In this document: one piece after another, positions 32,456 through 42,590 of the stretch | Layout of the letters: each line of letters starts with the position of its first letter | How positions within the stretch are numbered: position 1 is the first letter of the stretch | Assembly: GCA_024734495.1 (NCBI GenBank) | Contig: JALMQS010000061.1 | Span: forward strand, 9,602,598-9,666,597 | Length of the DNA: 64,000 bases | Source: Forficula auricularia | Taxonomy: Eukaryota > Arthropoda > Insecta > Dermaptera > Forficulidae | Direction: 5' to 3' | Translations under genes and position numbers: made by a program | Notes under the pieces: generated by a model | What the model saw: only the letters and a program-made list of their open reading frames with translations | The model's database searches: none | What the model was told of the DNA's origin: nothing

Positions 32456-33031
32456 TGCACAATCGATAACTTTATCCGCTCGGCTATCGGCTCCCAAATC
32501 ATTATAATTATGTATCAAGTCTGAATTGGTTCATTTATATTCACTTGTACTAGATTTTAAATGGCTAATGTCCATGGGGGCCTTGAACATTTATATCTAG
32601 CTAATAATAATTGAAATTCTATCTTTTTCAGGGCCACATTTCTTGTGCTGTGATTGTCGGACGATGTTCATTAGTGAAGAATTCTTGAACAAACATCAAA
32701 AGAAATGTATACATAGGAAATTACATTTAATTTTAAAAATGAAATTTCAATTGCGAAGAAATACATCAGCTGAGGGTAAGTTCATTTATTTGTTTGATAA
32801 CCTTGGAAGCATTATCCTAAAACTTTTGTTCAAATTCTAATTTAGATGAAATTAAGCCTTTGTCCTCCATTTCAGAGATTATTATGATATCCAATGGATT
32901 AAGGTAGTTGTTCCGCTAAATGCGTTTTCTTAGGATTTTTCTAAAATTTACATATTTTTTATTTTATTTTATTTAAGCCTTTTTTTGGTACATTTTGTAT
33001 ATTTATACAGTATTTAGAAAATAAAAGATAA

Positions 33032-34879
33032 CTAACAAGTTACAAAAAAGATTTTAGTATTGTTACATGTATAGTATAATATATTATTTAAGTATTGTTC
33101 ATTCGTTTTGCACCAGGCCCGTTTGGGCGTAGGCCTCTCCTTTTCTTTCCATATCGGTCTTCTTATGGCAGTTCTGCTCCATTCATTTCCCGCTATCTTC
33201 CTAATATCGTCACACCATCTCTTGTGTTGTCTTCCCCGTCTTCTTTTTCCTTCGATAGGCCACCATTCTGTTACGATCTTGGTCCATCTTTCGTCGCTAA
33301 GTCTGGCTATGTGACCTGCCCAATTCCATTTTAATTTTTTTATTAAATATGTTATATTTTTCAATTTTGTTTTTTTGTATATATATTCATTTTTTATTCT
33401 ATCCTTTCTTTTGATATTAAGGATACTCCTTAACATGGCTCTTTGTGTTACTTCTAGTTTATTAGCTATCTTTTCCGTAATGGGCCATGTTTGAGCTCCA
33501 TAGATCAAGACCGGTATTACACATGCTTTAAAAATTTTTATTTTGGAGATTAGGTCGATGTTTTTGTTTTTTAAGATGAATTTTAATGACCAAAATTTAT
33601 TCCAACCCAGGTTAACTCTTCTTGCAACTTCTTTACTTGTTCTGCCTTCGAAGCTAATTATCTGTCCCAAATAAATTATTTCAGATTTATATTCTATATG
33701 TGATTTGTTGTTTTCTAAACCGATATCCGATTCTACCCTGTTTGAGACAAATGCAGACTTTTTACAATTAATTTCTAAGCCAAGTGCTTTGCTTTTTATA
33801 TTAATGTCATTAATCATTTCTTTTAGTTCGTCTTTTGAAGTTGCTATTAGAACAAGATCGTCGGCGAACCTGAGATTATTTAGATATGCTCCGTTTATTT
33901 TTATACCTTTGTTAGTCCAATTTAATTTTTTGAACATATCTTCAAGAGCACAGTTGAATAGTGCCGGTGACAGCGGATCGCCTTGCTTAACACCTCTATT
34001 AATTGGAAAATAAGGCCCATTTTCTTCTAGAATTATTCTTGCTTCTGAATTTGAGTAAATTTCTTGAATTAATGAAACGTAATTTGGATTTATTCCCTGA
34101 GAGAGCATGGACTTGAATATATAGCTTTGTTCAATGGTGTCAAATGCCTTTCTGTAATCAAGAAATGCTAAATATATATCTATTTGATATTCACGAGTTT
34201 TTTCTATCAATTGATTGATGACTTGTAAATGATCACATGTAGAAAATCCAGATCTAAAACCAGCTTGTTCGATCGGTTGGTTAAAATTTATTATATTTTT
34301 TAATCTATTCTCCAAAATTTTCATAAATATTTTTCCTATGTTAGAAGATAGTGTAATTGGTCTATAATTGTTAATATCGTTTCGGTCACCTTTTTTAAAC
34401 ATAATGATAATATTTGATTGTTTCCATTGGATAGGAATTATTCTAGATTTTATTATATTATTAAATATTAAAGTGAGTGGTTTTGTAATTATTTCTTGGG
34501 CATATTTTAAAGTTTCGTTTTTAATACCGTCACTTCCAGGTGATTTATTTGTTTTTAACTTGCTAATTATATTTGATACTTCAGATTCCAGAATACCTGG
34601 GATATTTTCAGGTATATATTTTGATATGTCAATTTGGTCATTAATTGTATTAGATGTATATAAATTTTTGTAAAATTCTGTTATTATTTTTAAGATATTT
34701 GATTGACTGTATTGAATAGTGTTATTTTTATCTTTCATACTTGGAATTATATATTTATGTGGAAACATATCTTTTTTCATTTTTTTAACAGATGAATGTG
34801 GTTCAATAAGCTTTTTAATAATGTTATCATAATAGTTTTTTAAATCTGTCTTAATTTTGTATTTTACATATTTGCACAT
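33032..34879 (-). CDS. RTE reverse transcriptase (615 codons open)
   Basis: The RT of an RTE-type LINE. Motifs in order: SPGSDG (113-118), NYRPITLSS (171-179), QAGFR (205-209), the palm aspartate motif LDYRKAFD (240-247), GVKQGDPLSP (296-305) and the catalytic FADD (338-341), with F replacing Y as is usual in this clade. The C-terminal region has the conserved GHIARLSDERWT and RGRQHKRWCDDIRK blocks. It is open over its whole length. A stop and a frame change at 34880-34890 separate it from the endonuclease frame, so the two would not be made as one protein as written. The ATG is simply the first in frame. Confidence 0.9.
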   Translation of the reverse strand: MCKYVKYKIKTDLKNYYDNIIKKLIEPHSSVKKMKKDMFPHKYIIPSMKDKNNTIQYSQSNILKIITEFYKNLYTSNTINDQIDISKYIPENIPGILESEVSNIISKLKTNKSPGSDGIKNETLKYAQEIITKPLTLIFNNIIKSRIIPIQWKQSNIIIMFKKGDRNDINNYRPITLSSNIGKIFMKILENRLKNIINFNQPIEQAGFRSGFSTCDHLQVINQLIEKTREYQIDIYLAFLDYRKAFDTIEQSYIFKSMLSQGINPNYVSLIQEIYSNSEARIILEENGPYFPINRGVKQGDPLSPALFNCALEDMFKKLNWTNKGIKINGAYLNNLRFADDLVLIATSKDELKEMINDINIKSKALGLEINCKKSAFVSNRVESDIGLENNKSHIEYKSEIIYLGQIISFEGRTSKEVARRVNLGWNKFWSLKFILKNKNIDLISKIKIFKACVIPVLIYGAQTWPITEKIANKLEVTQRAMLRSILNIKRKDRIKNEYIYKKTKLKNITYLIKKLKWNWAGHIARLSDERWTKIVTEWWPIEGKRRRGRQHKRWCDDIRKIAGNEWSRTAIRRPIWKEKERPTPKRAWCKTNEQYLNNILYYTCNNTKIFFVTC

Positions 34880-34883
34880 TTGA

Positions 34884-35690
34884 TTATGTTCGATTCGACC
34901 AATAGCTAGCTGTGTTTCTCTTTTGTTTTAAATTATTTCTTATTTTAATAAGATTTTTAGTGTCGTTTGATAGTATTGGCTCATTTTTAATTGTTTCTAA
35001 AGATTTGTTTTGTATTGTTTTCAAAATTAATTCAAAATCATTATATTGCTTTTGAGTATCAGTATATAAAGGGAAATTCATAATTTTTAGTTGTTCTTCC
35101 ATATTATTAATTGATTCATTATCTAGTTTTGAGAAGTTTGTGATAGGTTTACCATTCCATTCAGGCCGAGGTCTTTTTCTTATTGAGTGTGTAGATATTT
35201 CTGTATATAAGAGTCTATGGTCTGTGTAAAAAGAAAACTTGTTTAGAATTTTAAACTTGATTATTATATTGAGATATGGTGTAATTATATAATCAATTTC
35301 CGATTTATTATATCCATTTGGATGGAGCCAGGTCCATTTCATTCCTGCTCTATTTTTGAAATAGCTATTAACTATTTTCAAATTATTTTCTTGGCAGAAA
35401 TTTATTAATTTGTTTCCTCTTTCGTTTCTAATTCCATAGTTGTAAGGTCCCATAACTCTTTCTTCATTAATTTCTCTTTGTCCAATTTTAGAATTAAAAT
35501 CACCCATGATAATTAATTGGTTGTTGTACTTAGGTGTGTTGTTTTTTATTGTTTCGTTAAGTAATTGGTAAAATTCTTCGCATGCTTCTTCATTTGACTC
35601 TGACATAGGTGCATAGACTTGAATTAGATTTAAGAAATGTTCATTTTTATATTTTATTTTTAAAGTTGCGATTCTGTCGGAGATACCCTA
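34884..35690 (-). pseudogene. RTE endonuclease domain, N-terminally truncated
   Basis: An exonuclease-endonuclease-phosphatase fold fragment that nicks target DNA in LINE insertion. The frame reads VYAPMSES near its start, then IIMGDFNSKIG (the GDFN motif), WTWLHPNG, SEIDYII (catalytic D) and YTDHRLLYTEI (DH motif). The extreme N-terminus with the first catalytic residues is missing. The frame ends in a stop right before the RT frame; one base change plus one indel near 34880 would account for the break. Confidence 0.88.
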
Positions 35691-36066
35691 TATGTAAATT
35701 TTGAATTTTGAAGAGATTCAAAATTTAGATATATTATTATTTAAATACTTGTGCATCGATTGGTGGCAAAACGAAATTTATGAACAATACAGTTCCGGAG
35801 ATATTTAATTTCAAAAATCGAGTTTTTCGGGCTCTTTAACACATTGCACTATACGGGATATTGAAAAATTTACATACAAATTTAATTATAATTAAGAAAC
35901 CGTTCTTACCATTTTTATAAAAAAACTAAACCAACATTAAACAATAACCAATACATATTTTAAGAGTGTTTTGTTTCATAGTTACAACACAGTTTCCGAG
36001 ATAATAAGGAATAAATAATGAAAAATGTATTTAAAAAAATTATAACTAAAAACATTTTGGCAACAG

Positions 36067-36344
36067 CGCATTTATTTTTTTTTTTTTTTTTTTTTTAATG
36101 ATAATGATGAGAGAAGGAGTTACACCAAAAAGGTGCAACCCCTAAAGGCCTCGGTTGGCCCCTCCATCGTGAAAAGAAGAAGAAAGAATTTTATGGGTTG
36201 GGCGGAGGTCGAAGGTATCTGTGGATACAGGTCTTAAATAGCTGAAGGTTATAAGTCGTCGGAAAAGATGGTGGCAGGGAGCGAGTTCCAGTCTCTGGAG
36301 GTCATATGGATAAAAGAGTTGGCGAAAGCGCTTGTTCGACTTTT
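36067..36344 (-). mobile_element. LINE family B, 3' fragment (copy B1)
   Basis: The T-run at 36067-36096 is the poly-A on the minus strand, followed by a 3' UTR and the C-terminal coding end (SRTSAFANSFIHMTSRDWNS, LPATIF). It is close to the copy at 47272-48046. Truncated directly against a transposase fragment. Confidence 0.85.
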
Positions 36345-36560
36345 ATTTCGCCAAATGTTGTGTTTCAAGTGTTCAAACGTCTCTGGTTCATCGGCGTAGA
36401 CAAGTGACTTGACATATCCCAAAAGACGATTGAACACTTGGAACACAACATTTGGCGAATTATTGACCAAATACGGCCGCAATTGCTGCGAAAAGTGAGT
36501 GAAAATTGGAAATCCAGATTGCGCCATCAACGAGCCAGCCACGGCGATTTTCTATGGCTG
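36345..36560. pseudogene. Mariner-like transposase C-terminus, inverted pieces
   Basis: On the minus strand 36425-36345 reads LLGYVKSLVYADEPETFEHL and HNIW, and on the plus strand 36438-36560 reads EHNIWRIIDQIRPQLLRK then WKSRLRHQRASHGDF. Both resemble the C-terminal region of Tc1/mariner-type DDE transposases as found in insects (GYLKSKVY---P-TL-EL---I---I, then a final R-----C---NG-H). The two strands share the HNIWR region in inverted orientation, so this is the fold-back remains of one element. No catalytic residues remain. Confidence 0.6.
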
Positions 36561-37240
36561 AAATCATATTCAAAATTTTTTTTTAATAATTCAATAATTT
36601 TGTTTATTGGGCCTCCGAGGAGCGGGCCGCCTCTTACAAAGATAAAGTCATTACACCTTCAGCTTACAAATATAAAGTTCATTACACCTTCAGCTTCAGA
36701 ACAAATGAATTCAGATTCAGAGCGGGTGGATGAGAGAGCCAGGATTAATCCTGACTCACATTTCACATTTCTCTTTTTTTTGTATTTACAATTAATAATC
36801 ATACGCCACCCGCTCTATATGTTCTTCTACTGAAAGTGTAAAAATTAAGGAGAGATCCCCTTCATCGCCCTATATGTCAAATTGTTTATTGTTTTTTGCG
36901 ATATACCCAGGGGCCCCACCGCTTTATGCCACCACACTCCCTTCCACGAGAGTGTGATGGCCTCCGACCCTGACCGAGTCCGCCCCGACGCCAAATCGCT
37001 CCGCAATATTGTCCACCAGACTGGAGTTGCCCCCTATATTTTTCTATTTTGTTTCCGGTGGGCAACACCCAGTAATGGCATAAAATTTTATTTCCAATAA
37101 AGCCAATTTCATTGATATTAAAAATATTTTTCTTTGTTTTATTTTAATTTAAAGTTGTGAACCTCTAAAAAACACTCTTTATTTATTTATTATTAAAATC
37201 AATATAATTATTGTAAGAGTTCGTGGCTGTGATGAAACTG
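36561..37240. other. Unassigned, with GC-rich block 36900-37080
   Basis: A short tandem repeat (ATAAAGTCATTACACCTTCA-type, two copies near 36640 and 36670) and a GC-rich block ending in AATAAAG-type sequence near 37096. It could be an LTR or gene remnant, but no domain is seen in any frame. Confidence 0.4.
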
Positions 37241-37574
37241 TACTAGATGAAGGAGGAGGTATCATCAGCCAAAGATGGAATCACTGGGTTCATAAATTCG
37301 CATGAAGCTAAAAGAATTTATATTTTTGACAAGGCTTGGTTCGATCACATATGTGTACCGCATTTTGTGTATAACTGTAAGTCTAAATAACCAACTTGGT
37401 CAACTTATAATTTTTTATAAAAAAATATATCAATTAACATCCATTTGTAAAAAAATTTTTAGCCTAATTGACTGAAGATGGCCAAATAAAATTCAGGCCG
37501 AAACGTCTCATTAAAGGTGTTTTATTGAACCCAGTGATTCCATATTTGGCTGATACCTCCTCCTTCATCTAGTA
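37241..37574. mobile_element. Hairpin element with ~50-bp inverted ends and motif
   Basis: GTACTAGATGAAGGAGGAGG begins the left end and its complement ends the right end; pairing continues through TATCATCAGCCAAA and CACTGGGTTCA. The plus strand has CTGAAGA (37472), a GGCC/GGCC stem with a loop, and GAAACGTCTC (37500). No coding capacity. Confidence 0.75.
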
Positions 37575-38205
37575 CAAAATCAATATAATATGAAAAGATG
37601 TTTAATGAGAAATTTGAGACTGTTTAACTGAGCACAGGCGAGCAGACAAAATTTGAGCAATCGTTGATAAGGGGCTGCTCTCATCTTTTGCTATGCGCAT
37701 AACTCTCAGCTATGTGTAAATGCATTATCTTCACAAAACTTGACATTTTTCTGCGGTACACCAACTAATGACCACGGTACAACAGTGTGCCGCGACACAC
37801 ACTTTCGGAACACTGATATAGATAACCTATAATATTAACAGATAAATCACTATACCTTATATAAAGATGGACTAAAGAATGCCAAGGAAATTTTTACCCA
37901 TCGCAATCCACTAAAAAGATCGGTTATATCTTTTCCCATCAGATAAAATTCATTTTGGATCAGTAAGAGAATCGACTTTGATACCAAAGACAGAAGATGC
38001 AATTGCATCGTTTGTGAATCGGCCGAAGAATTCTTTGTTTCTTGCTCAACTATTATTTCTAAAAACAAAAAATAAATAAATGATAAATAAAATTAGATAA
38101 ATTGTTAAATAAATATTATGTTGACACCATTTTCCCTCCAGTTCTAGCAGAGTTCCTTTTAGAATCTCATCGGTCCATATCCTGAAACTTTATTTATTAT
38201 TAATA
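37575..38205. other. Unassigned, with possible hAT right terminus at 37770-37812
   Basis: GTGTGCCGCGACACACACTT followed by TCGGAACACTG looks like the right end of a hAT element (complement CAGTGTTCCGAAAGTGTG). It is followed by ATATAGAT, but no matching left end or duplication was found. The 72-codon minus frame 37850-38068 has no domain. Confidence 0.4.
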
Positions 38206-38219
38206 TAATGATGCTAGAC

Positions 38220-38525
38220 CGGTTTTATTATATTTTAAACAATTTTCGATGCTCTTTTACTCGGTCTTTTAAGCATATAAGTATATAAGTATTTAAGTAT
38301 ATAAAATCTTTGTAAAAAATTATTTTAAGGTTCTGATGAAGGCAGAGAATGCCGAAATGATGGGATAAAAATTAGCCACCATTGTAAACCAAAATAAAAT
38401 ACCTCTTATAATAAATAACAATTTATTTATTCATATACTCACTGTCCATCTTAAGAGAATTTAAAAGACCGAGTAAAAGAGCATCGAAAATTGTTTAAAA
38501 TACTTTTATTTATTATTAAATTAGG
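38220..38525. mobile_element. Hairpin element with intact hammerhead-like core
   Basis: Arms containing AAACAATTTTCGATGCTCTT, TTACTCGGTCTTTTAA and the complement (38459-38505) bracket a centre of about 180 bp. The centre has CTGATGA (38333-38339), a GGCA/TGCC stem with a GAGA-type loop, and GAAA (38353-38356). This is one of the best-preserved motif copies of the window. Confidence 0.65.
38330..38365 (+). ncRNA. Hammerhead-ribozyme-like core (candidate)
   Basis: CTGATGA, then a four-base stem GGCA/TGCC closed by a short loop, then GAAA. All invariant bases of the two core strands are present; one unpaired A precedes the stem. The downstream bases ATGATGGG would have to form stem III and the cleavage site, which I cannot confirm by eye. 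Confidence 0.35.
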
Positions 38526-38559
38526 GAACGAAGAAAAGATTTTTATATTATAGACAAAA

Positions 38560-38650
38560 GGATCAGCCGGGATTCGAACCCGGGATCTTCGCATGTGAGC
38601 TGCGATGCCTTTATAAGAGCCTTAGCTCTTATCCTCTTGCCCGCCGATCC
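38560..38650 (-). mobile_element. tRNA-like sequence (pseudo-tRNA or SINE head)
   Basis: On the minus strand the ends GGATCGG and CTGATCC pair as an acceptor stem, CCGGGTTCGAATCCCGG forms a perfect T arm with canonical B box, and TCGCA/TGCGA form an anticodon stem around GCTCACA. The region between acceptor and anticodon arms is too long for a normal D arm and contains a TAAGAGCTAAGGCTCTTA hairpin. U33 is not preserved in that loop, so a working tRNA is doubtful. Part of it is repeated inverted at 39025-39040. Confidence 0.5.
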
Positions 38651-39829
38651 CTGGAACCCAAGCCGATACTTAATGTCTATATGAATTTGGAATTTCATTT
38701 TTATTTTAATCTTTTAATCTCTTCCTCGTTCTTTTTTCGCAGCTCTGCAGTTGGCTTGGCTTAATTAAACTATATCCAAACGCTTCCCACTCGATCGCGA
38801 ACCCAAAGGTCGAAAATAATAAAGATAAAAGTAAATAAAAATTCTATGCAAAATTCATTTACTAAGAGTTAAGGTTTATAGGCCACTTGTTTCACATTAA
38901 AAACGTCGAAAATAATTTTCTTCTTCACTCCAGGGCGCAACCACAATGAGGCCGCGTCGAAAGACAATTATAAATTAAATTAAATTAGGGAACGAAGAAA
39001 AGATTTTTATATTATAGACATCCCGGCTGATCCTTTGTCATAAGTACTAGAGCCACCGAGCGATGCACGGTAACCCCTGACCCCCCCCTCCCGAAACCAC
39101 ACACATCGCCCACACCAATGCACCCCCAACCCCCAACCTCGCCTCCCACCCCCACAACTGCACCCCCGCCTCCTGCACCTCCCACATCCACCCCACGCCG
39201 CACCCAGTTTTTGCATTTCTAGCTTTCTAGTGGTCCACATATATTATGTGTATATTTGTTTACTCGTACACCAATTTGCCAACATTCGTTCATATATTGA
39301 TAAACATTATAAAAAATAAATAGGAAAAAAATAATAAAAAAAAATCGTATAGGATCTGAAATAAAAACATAAAATTAAATAAGATTTTGTTTCAAGTTTT
39401 ATAAAAAAAAGCCACTTCAACCACTTTATTTGTAAACACACCTGTAATGTTATGATTTAGACACCTGTTAAATAATAAAAACAAACAAAAATATTCAATT
39501 TTAATATAATATATTGATATTTGCTATAACCTATTAGTGGGTTTTAAAATTAAAAAACCAATTAATAAATAAAAGATAATTGAAAAAATGTAAACAAACT
39601 TTTTTATTGAGATTTTCATCTATCAATAATTACTTTAATTAAGAAAAGATCAATTAAGATGAAATTTTGATCGAGGTCCAGACCTAGCCAGATCGCTTTC
39701 TCATCCCTCAAAACTTGTTAATAGAGTAGTTGGTTTCATCAAAATCGCTAGAGCCGAGTTCCAAAATACACCAAGCATACAAATTTATAAATATACAAAC
39801 AATTTTTTCTCGTTAATAGTAGCGCTCGA
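38651..39829. other. Repeat fragments, low-complexity GC-rich tract
   Basis: A foldback-family piece (38817-38905) resembles 7640-7797. The stretch ATTAGGGAACGAAGAAAAGA occurs at about 38520 and again at about 38984. 39080-39200 is a C/A-rich low-complexity tract followed by AGTTTTTGCATTTCTAG, a decayed family E unit. Open frames through the C-rich tract are compositional. Confidence 0.5.
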
Positions 39830-39950
39830 TTTTTTTGGCTCTTTTTCTTCCAGTCTCCTATAAGTCTTCATTGCCTTTTCTAAATTATCACTTATGATGT
39901 CAATATCATCGGCATAGGCCAAGGTCAATTGAAAATTACCTTTTGATATT
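39830..39950 (-). pseudogene. LINE reverse transcriptase fragment (YADD)
   Basis: The minus strand reads LTLAYADDIDIISDNLEKAM then a basic stretch. This is the RT catalytic block of a CR1/Jockey-like LINE. Only about 40 codons remain, unlike any other RT in the window. Confidence 0.7.
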
Positions 39951-40155
39951 TGTATTTAGAATTTTATTAAGTAAAAATCAAGTAAATATCTTATCGTTCT
40001 TAATTGAAAATGTAATTAGTGTAAACACATTGCTACGACAACACAGCAGTTTTAGCTTTAACCCTTCTTGACCAGAGAGAGGTTGCGATTTGTTGATTTA
40101 TCTCGAAGAAGTTCCCGGGAACGGTCTGGTAATGTGTCCAAGCGATTCGACCTGT

Positions 40156-40445
40156 TTAAGCCCTGATGCTGGTTTGATGAGAGGAGATCATCATCATTGA
40201 GTATACAGTCCTAAGACTGGTTTGATGCAACAATCCGTCTCCACTGACTCTGTCCTCCGCCAGCTGTTTAACCTCTCTAAATGTCTGGCATCCCATATCC
40301 CCAATTATTTGGTTGAAATATTCGAATCTGGGTCTTCCCTTCCCCTTTTCTTTCCACCTCCCCCTCCAAGATATCCCTAAGCAGTCCCCCATGTCTCAGT
40401 GTGTGCCCCATCATCTGACCTCTTCTCTTCTTCAGACTCTTCCAC
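40156..40445 (-). pseudogene. LINE C-terminal fragment
   Basis: The minus frame 40392-40156 reads KGKGRPRFEYFNQIIGDMGC then QLAEDR. This resembles the C-terminal region downstream of RT in certain insect LINEs (GRPR--Y--QI--D-GC----LK--AEDR--WR). The plus-strand phrase CAGTCCTAAGACTGGTTTGA is the familiar antisense form of this repeat. No RT core. It may belong with the YADD fragment 200 bp away on the same strand. Confidence 0.6.
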
Positions 40446-41810
40446 AAGGTGAGAGGAGAGAAGGATGTATTTAAAAGAAGAGATTATTTCATATTGGTTT
40501 TTTTTATAAGTACACTTTCTCCCATAGCTGATGTAATGGAGAAATGGAATTCATCTCTTAACTCCAATTGACAACTCTACCCCCAGTGGGCTTCAGCTTT
40601 GAACTGACCAACTCTCTGACTGAACACAAGCCTGCTCTCGCTTGTAGAGCGTAAATTTCAAAATCTGCTCCCATTGGCTGGAATTTTGAAATTAGCATAT
40701 TTTGAAAATATTGAAACCCTCCTACTTTGAATTTAGTTCTGGAAATTTCCCACGCAAAAAATAAAAAAACCCAATGAATTGACAATCCACATGTGTTAAA
40801 AGCCATTTGACAGGCTTTATTATTAATTCCAAATATATATATATAATATACTCATTTCACATTTATTGAAGGTCCAGGAAGTCGAATTGTAAAGTCCGCT
40901 TTCCTATTATCAAAAAAGGGGCCTTCGAGCATCAAAAGGGAGCCGTCTAAAAATATTGCCCTTAAGAATAATTATATTTATATTTAAGGAAAAAATTGTC
41001 GACGGCACAACAACATTGCAATGATATTTTGCCCCTTTTGACCTCTTTTGGGGTCGAATTTCAAAAAAATCCTAAAATTTGTTTTTAGATATTTTAATTT
41101 AGTATTTTTATAAGTAAAAAGCAAGTAGATATTTTATCGTCTTAAGAGATATCGCATAATCAGCGAAAACACAATTTGCCCCCTTTGACTCCCTTATGAT
41201 CTCTTTCTTAGTGAGCCCCTATGTCATAAATTCTATGTCCAGTGGTTCTGGCTGTTTTGATGATAAATGAGTGTATCGGACAAAGAATTTTATATATATA
41301 AATAGTTGTATAATTTCAGGTCTCCGCGCTCGAGTTAACTTAGACTTTCTTTTTTTATTTGAAATTCTATTCAGCCCTCATTCGAATTCCTATAATTCTA
41401 CAAAGTATTACTAATATGAAATAGCGACTTTTATATTAATAATTTCTATAATATATGTGTAGAATACACAACCATATTCAAATTTATTTAATAAATCTAC
41501 AATGATGGTGCATTTGAACTAACGTAAGCAACTTTGTTTCACTATCAACTTTACATTTCTCACTTGTCTAATAGCTTCATGTAATTAAAACTAATATTAA
41601 ATAGCTATATTAATATGGCTACTAAATAAATAAAAATAAAGTGACAACGGAAGCTAGCTTATTACTAGGCTATAGCATTCACTAAACTTGGAAGGAGTCA
41701 AACCACATACAACTGGAGAATATTTATTAGATTCGTCTAAGAATAGTTTAAAAGTAGTATTGTGGCATAATGGGAATTGGTGCAGCGTATAGTAGCGCTG
41801 GACTATTAAT
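40446..41810. other. Unassigned sequence
   Basis: An 82-codon minus frame (40558-40806) starts with ATG but has no recognisable domain or neighbour; I do not call it. Nothing else was recognised. Confidence 0.4.
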
Positions 41811-41900
41811 TTAAATACGAGCTTTTCGTGCGTGCCTTCGGCACGCCCTCGAAGCTCGGCCCTCCGGGCTGAGTGCCCTGGCGGGCAGCGTCTCGGTCAA
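41811..41900 (+). repeat. GC-rich 80-bp repeat, copy 1
   Basis: TTTAAATACGAGCTTTTCGT, then GTGCCTTCGGCAC and GGCCCTCCGGGC hairpins, then GGCGGGCAGCGTCTCGGT. The second copy at 42503-42590 differs by a few bases. The GC content contrasts sharply with the surroundings. Function unknown. Confidence 0.75.
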
Positions 41901-42502
41901 AATCGTACCAAAACTATTAATTTAAAAAAAAAAAAGAATATTAGATAAATTGTAGGAAATTTTCTCTAGTTTCATTTTGTATATAAATGTTTTTATCGTG
42001 AAATGAGTCGGAAAGAAGATATTGCAAAAAGTCTGCTTTTAGGCGCCATTTTTCCAATATGGCGGCGCGAACGGCAGAGATACGAGGTTGCAAAGTTGAA
42101 ATTCGGAAAGAGCACATCGAAATCTATAAAATTGCCCATTTTCAAAACTCCCAGAAAACTTTCCAGGTAACCTCTTTTTTTAGAACCAAATGACTGGTCT
42201 ATGAACCGCGACCTAATATCGTGTACACCTACTTCCACTTTCATTTCCAAGTAGAAGGATCAACAGATGTAGGGGCATTATCTAATGAATTCCAAAATAA
42301 TTCCACATAATTCCAAAGACGTGTACACCTAATTCCAATCTTGGTTCACCCCTCGGTATTAGTATACGTACAAATAGAAAAAAATAATGATAAAGTAAAA
42401 AAATTTAAAAATATAAAATTCTAGGTTGGTTTCGCAACAGGTTTTTTGTGAAATCTATATAGAATTTTATATTTTAAAATTTTTTAAATTTTCTTTACTT
42501 TA
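41901..42502. other. Sequence between the two GC-rich repeats
   Basis: A short foldback (about 42391-42500, arms AAAGTAAAAAAATTTAAAAA and complement) lies just before copy 2. A 59-codon ATG frame at 42004 overlaps an 85-codon minus frame; neither shows a domain. Confidence 0.4.
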
Positions 42503-42590
42503 TTTAAATACGAGCTTTTCGTGCGTGCCTTCGGCACGCCCTCGAAACTCGGCCCTCCGGGATGGTGCCCTGGCGGGCAGCGTCTCGGTT
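42503..42590 (+). repeat. GC-rich 80-bp repeat, copy 2
   Basis: Same unit as 41811-41900 with substitutions such as GAAACTCGG and GGGATGGTGCCC. The common start TTTAAATACGAG suggests a defined 5' boundary. Confidence 0.75.

Larger units (their letters stand above)
31346..32775 (+). pseudogene. Zinc-finger gene copy 1 (exons 1-2 only)
   Basis: Exon 1 (31346-31391) encodes MAGIEIMDQKYPIYT and ends in phase 1 before GTTAGT. Exon 2 (32632-32775) follows a TTTTTCAG acceptor, encodes a finger with CCDC and HQKKCIH, then a basic tail, and ends in phase 1 before GTAAGT. It is colinear with exons 1 and 2 of the gene at 45042, with 144-bp exon 2 in both and conserved splice sites and frame. The exon 2 second residue before CDC is C here and R in the main copy. 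Exon 3 is not found: the sequence runs into a family G element at 32901. It is therefore a partial duplicate, unless it splices to a distant exon 3 such as 54568. Intron 1 is lengthened by a SINE-like unit and a palindromic element. Confidence 0.7.
32960..35695 (-). mobile_element. RTE-clade LINE, 5'-truncated
   Basis: Minus-strand element with the C-terminal part of an apurinic-type endonuclease (35690-34884) and a long RT frame (34879-33032), then a short 3' UTR and an AAATAAAATAAAATAAA-type tail at about 32960-32985. Simple-repeat tails rather than poly-A are typical of RTE. The 5' end stops within the endonuclease, at the border with family G. It is the best-preserved retroelement in the window. 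Confidence 0.88.
32901..36066. mobile_element. Family G element, copy 3, split by an RTE LINE
   Basis: The left end AAGGTAGTTGTTCCGC at 32901 continues as in copy 1 for about 55 bp. It resumes at about 35700 with blocks (TGCATCGATTGGTGGCAAAA, CAACAGCGCATTTA) that are contiguous in other copies. The RTE at about 32960-35695 lies between. The right part is cut at 36066 by a family B LINE, so the right terminus is missing here. Confidence 0.65.

Noticed and set aside
33095..34673. Plus-strand frames of about 70-100 codons
   Set aside because: Antisense shadows of the RTE reverse transcriptase.
38560..38650. A functional tRNA gene
   Set aside because: The T arm and acceptor pair well, but the D-arm region is too long and U33 is not in place for the best anticodon loop. 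More likely a pseudo-tRNA or SINE head.
39007..39240. Glycine/cysteine-rich frames on the minus strand
   Set aside because: Compositional artefacts of a C/A-rich low-complexity tract next to a decayed family E unit.
42004..42250. Overlapping plus (59-codon) and minus (85-codon) frames
   Set aside because: Opposite-strand frames over the same bases with no domain; GC-rich palindromic ATGGCGGC-type sequence suggests a repeat.
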